A DNA stretch of 32,494 nt from Bryobacteraceae bacterium (GTDB lineage: Bacteria > Acidobacteriota > Terriglobia > Bryobacterales > Bryobacteraceae): the NCBI GenBank assembly GCA_025980665.1, contig JAICXC010000057.1, positions 1 through 32,494 of the forward strand, read 5' to 3'. The position numbers were made by a program, and so were the translations under genes. Below, piece after piece: positions 1 to 7,629 of this stretch (position 1 is the first letter of the stretch; each line of letters opens with the position of its first letter). The notes under the pieces were generated by a model that worked only from the letters and a program-made list of their open reading frames with translations, searched no databases and was not told the DNA's origin.

Positions 1-33
1 CCAAACTTTGAGCTGCAGAAGCATGTTCTTCAT
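1..33 (-). CDS. Start of a gene leaving the left edge, possibly a Flp-type pilin
   Basis: An ATG on the minus strand opens a frame reading MKNMLLQLKVW before the window ends. A purine-rich GGAGAGGAG stretch lies about 13 nt upstream, somewhat far for a ribosome binding site. The start resembles Flp/Fap pilins, which commonly begin MKN-L-L followed by a short basic stretch and then an EEGQDLVEYAL motif, but only 11 residues are visible. The pilin suggestion is a guess from this beginning. Confidence 0.35.
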   Translation of the reverse strand, partial: MKNMLLQLKVW

Positions 34-65
34 AATTTAGTTCAATCTCCTCTCCCTTAAGTGCA

Positions 66-80
66 CGACAGTCCCTGTCG
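66..80. repeat. Small perfect hairpin CGACAG-TCC-CTGTCG
   Basis: A 6-bp perfect inverted repeat with a 3-nt loop lies in the non-coding stretch between the left-edge gene and the peptidase gene at 351. No T-run follows on either strand, so it is not an obvious terminator. It could be an operator or an RNA hairpin. The rest of 34-350 shows no convincing gene. Confidence 0.35.
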
Positions 81-171
81 CCAACTCAAAAGTATCATCG
101 GCACTCGCCTGAAAGAATCGGGGTTACACCTAAGGCAGGGGGTGAAATGTCCTCAGAACGCTGATTTTTGA

Positions 172-195
172 AGTACTTGCAATGTATTCAGTACT
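172..195. repeat. Paired AGTACT sites, possible operator
   Basis: Two copies of the self-complementary hexamer AGTACT are separated by 12 nt, about 155 nt upstream of the peptidase gene at 351. The arrangement could be a regulatory site or chance. Nothing else in this intergenic stretch supports a choice. Confidence 0.2.
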
Positions 196-350
196 ATGAC
201 CTTCGATTACGGCCCGGCCCGGGCCATTCACCGAACACTTCGCATTCGATTGATTCGCGGACGCCTTTCCGCTCCCTGTTAAAAGACCTGAGGCGAAAGT
301 ACGGCGTTTACCGGAGCGTATTTCGACCCATTCGTCCGTAAGCTCAGACT

Positions 351-1574
351 ATGTCTGCCCTGTTGCTGGTTCTTCTGCTGGCCGCTGCCGTGAAGGATGG
401 CCCGACTCCGCTGCGCTCAGGCTCGGCCGACGCGCGAGTCCTGGCTTCCCTGCCCGCCGGCGCCCCCGTAACCATTCGATATTCGATCAATGGGGAGACC
501 GGGCCCTGTTACAAAGTAGCCGTCGAGTTAGAGGGCAAGACTCTAGAAGGTTCTCTGCCCGCTAATGCCATCAGCGAGACCGAGGATTTCGACAAGGCTC
601 GCAGCCAGGCCGTATGGATGGATACTCCGTTGATCGTGAATACAATCCGGGAGAGCGCTACCTTGCCGTCCTTGCGAGCGAGTGGAGGCGCTAGCTCGGC
701 CGTTGCGCAAAAAGCCGCGGACTTGATCACTTCCAGCCGGCCCCAGAAAGCGTTGGAAATTCTGGAGCCCGAGCTGAAGACCCATCGCGATCCAGGCCTG
801 CTGGCCTTGGCCGGCGTGGCCGCTTGGCGTTCCGACGATCCGCGCCTGGCGCTGGAGTATTTGCGAGCTTCATTGGACATCGCACCGGCACCGGAGGTGG
901 AAAAGCTCTACCGCCAGGTAGAGCGCGAATCCAAAGGCGACCAAAGCACGGAACGTTTGTACGGACTGCGCGTACTGCTGCGCTATGAAAGCGCGGTGGT
1001 CCCCACCGAGACCGCGCGCCAGATGACTACGGTTCTCGACCAGGAGTTCATCCGGATTTCGCAGCAGCTGGGTTGTAACGCCGAGGAACGCGTGATCGCG
1101 ATTGTGCAGAGCCGCGATGCGTATCGCAAGTCTACCGATGCGGCGGAGTGGGCTGGCGGACAATTCGATGGCAGGATCCGCGTGCCGGTTTTCGATCCGA
1201 AGGTTCTGGATCGAGGTATGCTCAAGGCGCTGGCGCATGAGACCGCCCACGCCTGCCTGACTATGCTCGGACGCTGGCCAGCTTGGCTACAGGAAGGAAT
1301 CGCGCAGAAGCTATCCGGGGATTCGCTCACGGCGGCACAGATGAAGCAGATCAACGGTTGGGTCCGTGAAGGGAAACTTCCGCGCTTGAGTAACCTTCGG
1401 CAGGACTGGTCGCGCCTGGATGCCGCGCACGCGGCGCTGGCATATGCATTGTCGCTCGCGGCGGTAGAGTTGCTGTGGCAAGAATTGGGCGACGATGGCG
1501 TGCGGAACTTGGTGCGGAATCCGGACCGGCTGCCGCAGGTGACCGCCGACCTCGATCGCAAGTTGGGGCTCTAG
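351..1574 (+). CDS. Exported TPR-containing gluzincin metallopeptidase (peptidase MA-like)
   Basis: A 407-residue protein with a short hydrophobic N-terminus (about residues 2-14) suggesting export. The middle (about 110-195) is alanine/leucine-rich and helical with TPR-like spacing. The C-terminal third holds the zinc motif H296-E-T-A-H300, followed by W-L-Q-E315-G, the usual third ligand of gluzincins of the peptidase MA-like group. The zinc site looks intact, so it is probably an active peptidase; the substrate is unknown. It is monocistronic and convergent with the minus-strand operon ending at 1582. No strong ribosome binding site precedes the ATG at 351. Peptidase fold confidence is good; the physiological role is not known. 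Confidence 0.8.
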   Translation: MSALLLVLLLAAAVKDGPTPLRSGSADARVLASLPAGAPVTIRYSINGETGPCYKVAVELEGKTLEGSLPANAISETEDFDKARSQAVWMDTPLIVNTIRESATLPSLRASGGASSAVAQKAADLITSSRPQKALEILEPELKTHRDPGLLALAGVAAWRSDDPRLALEYLRASLDIAPAPEVEKLYRQVERESKGDQSTERLYGLRVLLRYESAVVPTETARQMTTVLDQEFIRISQQLGCNAEERVIAIVQSRDAYRKSTDAAEWAGGQFDGRIRVPVFDPKVLDRGMLKALAHETAHACLTMLGRWPAWLQEGIAQKLSGDSLTAAQMKQINGWVREGKLPRLSNLRQDWSRLDAAHAALAYALSLAAVELLWQELGDDGVRNLVRNPDRLPQVTADLDRKLGL

Positions 1575-1581
1575 GCCCGGC

Positions 1582-2388
1582 TTATTTTCCGGGAGCCTGT
1601 TTTGAAGCGCCTTCGACCAGAGACTGGGTTTCGTTTGAGCAAGCCAGTTCCATGATCTGATCGAACGGCGCCAATACCAGAGTCTGCTTCGGAACGACCC
1701 AGGGCTTAGTCAGTACCTTGGGATCCTCGAGCGTGGCCTCGATCTCGAGCGTGTTCGCGTCCACGCGCCGATAGCGCTCCACCATATGCAGTGCGTCGGA
1801 ATGGAACGAGACTCGGCCCTCCGCATAGATCCAGCTCGTGTCGGTAAAGTTGGTCTTGTCGACCACGAGCGTATCGCCTTCCCAATGACCTATGCCATCT
1901 CCGCGATTCGAAGGAGGTATCGCATCCCGGCGCGGCCTTCCGTCGATGGGGATAATCTGGAAGCTGTTATAGGTTTCCGTCAGCAGGATGAGGAACTTCG
2001 GAGTCTGAACGATCTGCCCGACAGCGCCAACATCGAAGAGGCTCACATTCAAAGTGCCGAATGCCGTGTTAGTGCAACCCAGGGCCGGGTCATCTTTATC
2101 CGACAGCGTCTTGGCCTTCGCCGCAGCCGCAGGCGTATACAAGCTAGTAAACGTAGGCGGGGGGGTCGCACCTCTGCCACCGGCCGGTGCGGTAATGCTT
2201 CCGCCACCGGGCAACTTTCCGCCGACATCAGCGCCACGCCACCAGACCCCGGATAAGTCCGGATGACCGTCTGCCGTCCGCGGTACCTTTGCGGACGCGG
2301 TTCCCGACTGTGCCGCGAGGCGAGTGGTTCCCGCCGTGGACAATGCCAGCGCGGCTGCCACCATCGCGGTCAGGATCGAGCGTTTCAC
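1582..2388 (-). CDS. Exported protein of unknown function with DGHPDLSGVW motif
   Basis: A 268-residue exported protein. The signal peptide runs from residue 1 to the Ala-rich end near LAAQ (about residue 26). It is followed by the P-R-T-A-D-G-H-P-D-L-S-G-V-W signature that opens a family very common in Acidobacteria and of unknown function, then a Gly/Pro-rich loop. The central part contains GHWEGDTLVVDKTNF, a beta-strand motif shared by this family. The start codon is GTG and overlaps the stop of the upstream DUF6152 gene by 4 nt (GTGA), so the two are probably translationally coupled. It is the last gene of the minus-strand run that begins near 7548. No catalytic residues could be assigned. 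Confidence 0.75.
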   Translation of the reverse strand: MKRSILTAMVAAALALSTAGTTRLAAQSGTASAKVPRTADGHPDLSGVWWRGADVGGKLPGGGSITAPAGGRGATPPPTFTSLYTPAAAAKAKTLSDKDDPALGCTNTAFGTLNVSLFDVGAVGQIVQTPKFLILLTETYNSFQIIPIDGRPRRDAIPPSNRGDGIGHWEGDTLVVDKTNFTDTSWIYAEGRVSFHSDALHMVERYRRVDANTLEIEATLEDPKVLTKPWVVPKQTLVLAPFDQIMELACSNETQSLVEGASKQAPGK

Positions 2389-2792
2389 TTGCCCGGTCCC
2401 TCCTGAGGGCCGAACATACCGTAACTTTTGCCATCCGCGGTCGTAAGCTCCCGCAACATGCCGCGATTCTGGGAGGCATCCCTGGCGCGGAAACCCTTGA
2501 TGGTGACCTCGGCGCCCTGCTTGATGATGTCAGGCTTGTAACCGTTACGAATCATCCCGCTGGGCGTCCCGGCCTCAAAGGACCACTGCTCCACTTTGCC
2601 ATTGGCATCCTTCACGTCGATGACAAACCATGAATGCGGGTTTCGTAGTAGAACTTGACTGATCACACCATGAACGGTGATCGCGTTCGTCGTATCGTAG
2701 GCCGCGGCAAACGAATGATGGGCCCACGCCGGCACTCCCGTGACGAGCGCGGCCAGACCGGACGCCAAAACGGCAAGAAATGTTCGTTTCAT
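2385..2792 (-). CDS. DUF6152 family exported protein, copy 1
   Basis: A 135-residue protein when started at the ATG at 2792, preceded by GGAGGTGGTC, a strong ribosome binding site; the open frame upstream is not needed. A signal peptide ends in A-W-A, so cleavage would leave a mature protein beginning HHSFAAAYD. The DUF6152 pattern follows: a T-V-H-G-V-I-S strand, NPHSW, D-V-K-D-A-N-G-K, W-S-F-E, a Gly-Tyr turn, and G-F-R-A-R-D. The fold is presumably a small beta barrel; the function is unknown. It is paralogous to the next gene upstream (2861-3310) and coupled to the downstream DLSGVW gene by a 4-nt overlap. Confidence 0.82.
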   Translation of the reverse strand: MKRTFLAVLASGLAALVTGVPAWAHHSFAAAYDTTNAITVHGVISQVLLRNPHSWFVIDVKDANGKVEQWSFEAGTPSGMIRNGYKPDIIKQGAEVTIKGFRARDASQNRGMLRELTTADGKSYGMFGPQEGPGK

Positions 2793-2860
2793 GACCACCT
2801 CCAGGGTGTGCTTCCAAGATTGCACTTGGAATTCTTAGCACAGTATATACCCGCGCGCGA

Positions 2861-3310
2861 TTACTGTTTGACCTTGCGGTCGCCGTTAGGCTTGGCACTG
2901 AAGGGCTGGGGCGGAAGGCCGCCCAGCGTGATCACAGTCTTGCCGTCGCTACGTGTCAGGCCGGCAGCCCAGGCGTGCTTCGCGCCATCTTTAGCGAGAA
3001 ATGCCGTCACCGTGATCTCCTCATGGCCTTCCTCCATAGCTTTGTACACGGAGGTGTTGAAGCCATTGCGTTGAAGAACGTTCGGCGGGGGTAGTTCGCA
3101 AGCCCAATTGATGACTCTGCCTTTATCATTCTTCACATCCAGATAAATCCAGCCGTGCGGATTGTCAGGCGATACCTTGGTGACTTTTCCAGTCAAGGTG
3201 ATCGGCTTCTGATCGTCGTACTCGGCCTGGAAGGAGTGATGAGCGGACATCGGAATCCACGTGCCCAGCAAGCAGGCGCCAAGCGAGAGCACTAATCTCA
3301 AGTTCTTCAT
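2861..3310 (-). CDS. DUF6152 family exported protein, copy 2
   Basis: A 149-residue protein. The ATG at 3310 is preferred over the one 6 nt upstream because GGAG lies 7 nt before it and only 1 nt before the other. The signal peptide ends in M-S-A and the mature protein would begin HHSFQAEYD. It then follows the DUF6152 pattern: T-L-T-G-K-V, D-N-P-H-G-W, D-V-K-N-D-K-G-R, N-W-A-C-E. It is clearly paralogous to the 2385-2792 gene but diverged, with a longer charged C-terminus. It lies in the middle of the minus-strand operon, 20 nt after the SUMF1-fold gene. Function unknown. Confidence 0.82.
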   Translation of the reverse strand: MKNLRLVLSLGACLLGTWIPMSAHHSFQAEYDDQKPITLTGKVTKVSPDNPHGWIYLDVKNDKGRVINWACELPPPNVLQRNGFNTSVYKAMEEGHEEITVTAFLAKDGAKHAWAAGLTRSDGKTVITLGGLPPQPFSAKPNGDRKVKQ

Positions 3311-3329
3311 GAGCATTCTCCAAATAGTC

Positions 3330-4199
3330 CTATTGCGCTTCCCGTACCACGCGAAAACCGATGTCGCCGACTTTTAAGTCCGTACCGTAATAGTAGTAGC
3401 GCGAGGACAGGCGCAGGTAGGGGGCGAAATTATCCCAACCGCCGCCACGGAAAAGCGGCAGCCCTTCGGCTCCGCCGCCGTTGATCAGCAGTCTTCCCTG
3501 CGCATCGAAACCCTTGGGGGGACGACCGCCCTTGTCGCCGCGTCCGCGTCCGCCTCCTCCACCGCCACCACCGCGGCCGCCCTGAGGTCCCTTGGGATCG
3601 ATGCTTACCTCAGGCAGCGGAGCGTAATCGTAGTAGGCCGCCCGATCGTCGACCCACTCGCGTACGTTGCCGAGCATATCGTAGAGACCCCAAGCGTTCG
3701 GCTTCTTCAAGCCCACCGGATGCGACTCGTCGTCGGAGTTGTCTGCAAACCAGGCGTAGTCGCCCAGGGAAGCCCGCGGGGGGTCAGGGGCGCCCGCGCG
3801 AGCCGCGTATTCCCACTCCGCTTCGGTGGGCAGCCGGTACTTATAGCCATCGTTTTGCGCGTTGAGTTTGTCAAGGAACGCGCGAATTTCGGCCTTGTTT
3901 ACGCTATCCACGGGGTTCTTCGGGCCTTTGGTGTCGCTAGGGTTGGATCCGGGACCCATTACGGCTTCCCACTGCGCCTGAGTAACTTCGTACTTGCCAA
4001 GTTCGAAGCCCTTGGTTAGCTGCACTTTATGGCGCGGCACTTCATCTTCCAGGCAATCCTTGTCCCCCGGTACGCAGCCCATCGTGAATTCGCCGGGAGC
4101 GATCTTCACGAATTCCATTTGAGCCAGGGACTTCGCTACATTGGGCTGGCTTTGCGCAAGGGCGGTCAAAGCCGCCAGGAATCCGACGCGAACCAACAT
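3330..4199 (-). CDS. Exported SUMF1/formylglycine-generating-enzyme-fold protein lacking active-site cysteines
   Basis: A 289-residue protein from the ATG at 4199, which has GGAG 9 nt upstream and starts a good signal peptide (LVRVGFLAALTALAQS). A longer frame from a TTG at 4256 overlaps the permease stop but would bury the signal. The SUMF1/FGE-sulfatase domain is clear: M-x-F-V-K-I-A-P-G-E-F-T-M-G, K-Y-E-V-T-Q-A-Q-W, RLPTEAEWEYAARAG, N-A-W-G-L-Y-D-M-L-G-N-V-R-E-W, and a terminal G-D-I-G-F-R-V-V. The C-terminal stretch where true formylglycine-generating enzymes carry their cysteine pair reads GGGWDNFAPYLRLSSRYYYY, with no cysteine. It is therefore probably not a sulfatase activator. A Gly/Arg-rich insert interrupts the domain between the N-V-R-E-W motif and the C-terminus. 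Confidence 0.85.
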   Translation of the reverse strand: MLVRVGFLAALTALAQSQPNVAKSLAQMEFVKIAPGEFTMGCVPGDKDCLEDEVPRHKVQLTKGFELGKYEVTQAQWEAVMGPGSNPSDTKGPKNPVDSVNKAEIRAFLDKLNAQNDGYKYRLPTEAEWEYAARAGAPDPPRASLGDYAWFADNSDDESHPVGLKKPNAWGLYDMLGNVREWVDDRAAYYDYAPLPEVSIDPKGPQGGRGGGGGGGGRGRGDKGGRPPKGFDAQGRLLINGGGAEGLPLFRGGGWDNFAPYLRLSSRYYYYGTDLKVGDIGFRVVREAQ

Positions 4200-4252
4200 C
4201 AAAGGTTTCTCCAGGACACTCGTCGAGTATACGCCGACATCGCGACCGTTCT

Positions 4253-6856
4253 TCAATCGTGCCGCAGCGCCATCATCGGGTCGACGCGCGCTGCACGCCG
4301 GGCCGGGAGGTATCCGGCCAATAGCCCCACCGCGGCCAGCATCAACACGGCGACGGCGATGGTCAATGGATCGTTCGGCTTCATTCCATAGGCGAAGCTG
4401 TCCCTGTAAGCGGGCGCGAGAGCGTGATTCAGAATCGGGCTGAGCGCCAGAATCGCAGGAACACCAATGACGATGCCTGCCACGGCCAAGAGCAGCGTCT
4501 CGCGAACGACCATCCAGGCGACGCCTGCGGGCTTCGCTCCCAAGGCAACGCGGATGCCGATCTCATTGGTTCGCCGCGTGACGGCATACGCCATCACCCC
4601 GTAGATACCAATCGACGCCAGAATGAGAGCTAAGCCGCCGAAGACCGCGGCGAGCGACGCCATCAACCGTTCCTGCGACAGCCCGCTCTCAATCTGTTGC
4701 GTTTCCGTGCGCACATCGGTAATGGCGAGATTTGAATCGACCGAGCGAATACTTTGACGAATCGCCTGCATAACTTCTGCCTCATCGCCGGCAATTTTCA
4801 CCTCAAATGTCACCGGACTAAGACGAGGCGCTTGCGCCCACGCACTGTACACCGATGGTCTGATCGCTTCGCGCAATTGATCAACCCGCCAGTCCGCGCA
4901 AACTCCCACGATTTCATACGCCGCGTCGCCCGAGCCCATGAACGTAGTGCCGACAGTATTCTCGTGCTGAAAAAAGTATCGTCCGAACTCCTGGTTCACC
5001 ACCACGGCGTGCACACCCTTTAAGCTGTCATGCTCATCGATCGCTCGTCCATAGAGAATGGGAATACCCATCGTTTCGAAGAAGCGGCTGCCCACGTCAC
5101 TCGCAACCGCACCATTGTCCACACCCGGTTTGGCTTCGGCGGGATTTACAGGAATCCTGCGAAAATTTAAGGAGGACTGGCCCAGGGTCCCTCCGCCGCC
5201 TCCGCTAAACGTCGCCGACGATACGCCTGGGATTGCATTGAGTCTTTCCTGCAGCGCCGTCATCAACGCTCCGATTCTATCTAGCGGATACTGCAGCCGC
5301 GGAGGGTCCAGGGTAAACAACAACACTCCTTCCGGGTGAAGGCCCAGCGGAATCGCCCGTAAGTTTGTGAACGTCTTTAGACACAGCCCCGCTCCAGCCA
5401 ACAGCAGCACGGACAGCGCGATCTGTAACACCACCAACAGCCGTCCGATGCGCAACTTGGAAAGGCTCGCCGTCCCGCGGCTGGCGTCCTTCAAGGCTTC
5501 GTTCAAATCCACCCGTCGCGATTGCACGGCAGGCGCGAGGCTGAACAGGAAACCCGTGAGCGAAGTGATCCCCAGTGAAACCAGCAGCACCTTCCAGTCG
5601 AATCCTGTCTCAAATGGATTCGGCCTCCACGGGGTCGCCAGCAATGCCGGAATCGCGTTGCGGCTCACATATCCCAGCAGAAGCCCCGCGACACCGGCCA
5701 TCGCGGCCAGAGGCAGCCCCTCAGCCAGCAACTGCCGCACGACCCGCCACCTGCCAGCTCCCAGGGCGAGCCGCACACTGATTTCCCGTTGCCGGGCTGC
5801 GGATCTAGCGAGCAGTAGATTCGCCACGTTCGCGCACGCGATCAATAGCACCAAGCCGGCCAGGGACAGCAGCGCCAGCAGCGTCCGATCATAGTGCGGG
5901 GTAAGATAATCCAGTCCTCGCGCGCCCGAAACGACGTTGAGATGAGGACGCTTCGCGGGGTCTTTCAACATCTCGCTGAACCGAGCCTGTCCGTAATCCG
6001 CGTCGAGCTTTTGCTGAAAGATCAAATCGAACGCGCTCTGCGCCTGCGCATCCGACACACCAGGCTTCAGCCGGCCCATGAGTGGCATCGACCACACTCT
6101 GTCTTCGTCTAATAGCGAATGTCCGCCAATCGGACCTGAAAGACTCAAGGGCGTCCAGACTTCGAAATGTCCTCCCGGCACAACCCCCGTGAAATACTCG
6201 GGATTCACGCCAATGATCGTCACCGGAACCTGACTTAGCGTGATGGTCTTGCCGATTGCCGACGGGCTGCGCGCGAATCTCCGCGTCCAATAGTCATAAC
6301 TGATCACGGCCACGGAGCCTTCGGGCGTCTTCACGTCGTCGTCCGGCCCGATCGCGCGCCCGATCACCGGCGAAACCTCCATCCCTCGATAGAAGTCCCC
6401 GGAGACGACAAAACAATTCAGCGGCTCGGCGCTTCCATCGACTACGGCCGTCACGCGCCCGAGCTCCTTAAACCCGAACAGGCTCTCGAACACCGTGTTG
6501 TCGCGCAGAAATTGTTTGTAAAAAGGAGGCGAGAAGTCCGTGTGCGCTAATCCGCCATCCGCCGTCTCGCGCTGCTCGTAAATCCAGCCATAGGTAGGAG
6601 AAACATAACCGAGGTTGGGCGCGACCCATCCGCCTCCCCGCCCGAGCCACGTCACTAACCGTAGTTCTTCCGCATGCTTCACAGGAATCGGCCGTAAGAG
6701 CGTCGATTCGATTAGCGTGAAGATCGCCGTGTTCGCGCCAATGCCGAGCGCCAGCGAGAGGACCGCTACAGCAGTAAATCCAGGAGTCCGACGCAGCTGC
6801 CGGATCGCGAACCGGAGGTCTTTCTGGAAATCTTCAAGCCATCGGACGGCCAACAC
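4253..6856 (-). CDS. FtsX-type ABC transporter permease, acidobacterial duplicated orphan permease (ADOP) family
   Basis: An 867-residue membrane protein with the ADOP opening L-R-F-A-I-R-Q-L-R-R-T-P-G-F-T-A-V-A-V-L and L-G-I-G-A-N-T-A-I-F. Membrane segment 1 spans about residues 28-50. A MacB-like periplasmic core follows, then a first FtsX block with L-L-I-A-C-A-N-V-A-N-L-L-L-A-R-S and E-I-S-V-R-L-A-L-G-A-G-R. A second periplasmic domain and a second FtsX block follow, with N-E-I-G-I-R-V-A-L-G-A-K and a C-terminal L-P-A-R-R-A-A-R-V-D-P-M-M-A-L-R. The duplication in one chain is the family hallmark. No ATPase gene is nearby, also typical. The start is GTG (6856), 12 nt after the stop of the upstream secreted-protein gene; TTG at 6853 is an alternative. 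Substrate unknown. Confidence 0.93.
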   Translation of the reverse strand: MLAVRWLEDFQKDLRFAIRQLRRTPGFTAVAVLSLALGIGANTAIFTLIESTLLRPIPVKHAEELRLVTWLGRGGGWVAPNLGYVSPTYGWIYEQRETADGGLAHTDFSPPFYKQFLRDNTVFESLFGFKELGRVTAVVDGSAEPLNCFVVSGDFYRGMEVSPVIGRAIGPDDDVKTPEGSVAVISYDYWTRRFARSPSAIGKTITLSQVPVTIIGVNPEYFTGVVPGGHFEVWTPLSLSGPIGGHSLLDEDRVWSMPLMGRLKPGVSDAQAQSAFDLIFQQKLDADYGQARFSEMLKDPAKRPHLNVVSGARGLDYLTPHYDRTLLALLSLAGLVLLIACANVANLLLARSAARQREISVRLALGAGRWRVVRQLLAEGLPLAAMAGVAGLLLGYVSRNAIPALLATPWRPNPFETGFDWKVLLVSLGITSLTGFLFSLAPAVQSRRVDLNEALKDASRGTASLSKLRIGRLLVVLQIALSVLLLAGAGLCLKTFTNLRAIPLGLHPEGVLLFTLDPPRLQYPLDRIGALMTALQERLNAIPGVSSATFSGGGGGTLGQSSLNFRRIPVNPAEAKPGVDNGAVASDVGSRFFETMGIPILYGRAIDEHDSLKGVHAVVVNQEFGRYFFQHENTVGTTFMGSGDAAYEIVGVCADWRVDQLREAIRPSVYSAWAQAPRLSPVTFEVKIAGDEAEVMQAIRQSIRSVDSNLAITDVRTETQQIESGLSQERLMASLAAVFGGLALILASIGIYGVMAYAVTRRTNEIGIRVALGAKPAGVAWMVVRETLLLAVAGIVIGVPAILALSPILNHALAPAYRDSFAYGMKPNDPLTIAVAVLMLAAVGLLAGYLPARRAARVDPMMALRHD

Positions 6857-6867
6857 GTCGGTGGCGA

Positions 6868-7548
6868 TCAGTTTGATGGAGTTGCCGCGTCACGTTTGAC
6901 CGGCTTTCCGTAAACCTCGATCCAGGCGACGTCGGAGTACCCGCCTGTACCGTGGCCGCTTCCTGGAGTCAGATCGGCAAAGCCAACCGCGTCGACCTTG
7001 CTGAGGTCCACCTTGTCCAAAAGCGTTCCTTTGGTCTGGACCTTGGGCATGTCCAGCTTGAGCCAGTGCACCTCGGCCGGGTAAAATTCGCTCTCGTGAT
7101 AGTCGAAGGTGTTCGCATCGACGTGGTCTCCAATGAGCCAGGTTCCGTCGGCGAGTTTCAACACGGGGCGAACTTCATGGAAGCCGGACGTCTTGGTGTA
7201 CCAGCGGATCTTCGCCTTGCCTGTCAGATCCACAAAACTATCTTTATGACTGAGAGTAAGCGCGCACGAGGAAGCGCACAGTCCCGTCCAGATGTGAGGC
7301 ATGTTTCCTTCGCTGGTGACACCGAAATCTTCCTTGCCCGCGCCATATATGTTCAGCTGCAGGTCCGGATTCACAACAAAGGCTTGCGTCACCGGAACAT
7401 TACCGGGAGCTTCTTTCCACGTTTCTTTAAAGAACAGTGGCGGCGGTTGAGGTGCTTGCCCCCTGCCACCTCCGCGCGGCCCGGCTTGTTGAGCAAACAC
7501 GCTGGCTGCCATACCTAAAAAGATCAGGGCAAAAATCGGTCGCTTCAT
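6868..7548 (-). CDS. Exported protein of unknown function
   Basis: A 226-residue protein from the ATG at 7548, preceded by GGAGGTGTT, a strong ribosome binding site. The signal peptide (KRPIFALIFLGMAASVFA) is followed by a Gly/Arg/Pro/Gln-rich linker. The body is rich in beta-strand and aromatic residues: F-F-K-E-T-W-K-E, WLIGDHVDANTFDYHESEF, GYSDVAWIEVYGKPV. Two cysteines (GLCASSCAL) may form a disulfide. The overall look is of a jelly-roll or concanavalin-like secreted protein, but I do not recognise the family. It is the first gene of the minus-strand run down to 1582 and is divergent from the hydrolase gene at 7630. Confidence 0.72.
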   Translation of the reverse strand: MKRPIFALIFLGMAASVFAQQAGPRGGGRGQAPQPPPLFFKETWKEAPGNVPVTQAFVVNPDLQLNIYGAGKEDFGVTSEGNMPHIWTGLCASSCALTLSHKDSFVDLTGKAKIRWYTKTSGFHEVRPVLKLADGTWLIGDHVDANTFDYHESEFYPAEVHWLKLDMPKVQTKGTLLDKVDLSKVDAVGFADLTPGSGHGTGGYSDVAWIEVYGKPVKRDAATPSN

Positions 7549-7591
7549 AACACCTCCATCGTAATGCGCTTCACGGCAGCTTATCACAACA

Positions 7592-7621
7592 CTGACGTTC
7601 GTGCGCGCGATTGTCTACAAT
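7592..7621 (+). promoter_or_regulatory. Likely sigma-70 promoter of the hydrolase gene
   Basis: CTGACG (7592-7597), an 18-nt spacer and TACAAT (7616-7621). Transcription would start about at 7628, only 1-2 nt before the ATG at 7630, and no ribosome binding site is present. This is one of several apparent leaderless arrangements in the window. Confidence 0.55.
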
Positions 7622-7629
7622 AAGCCACT

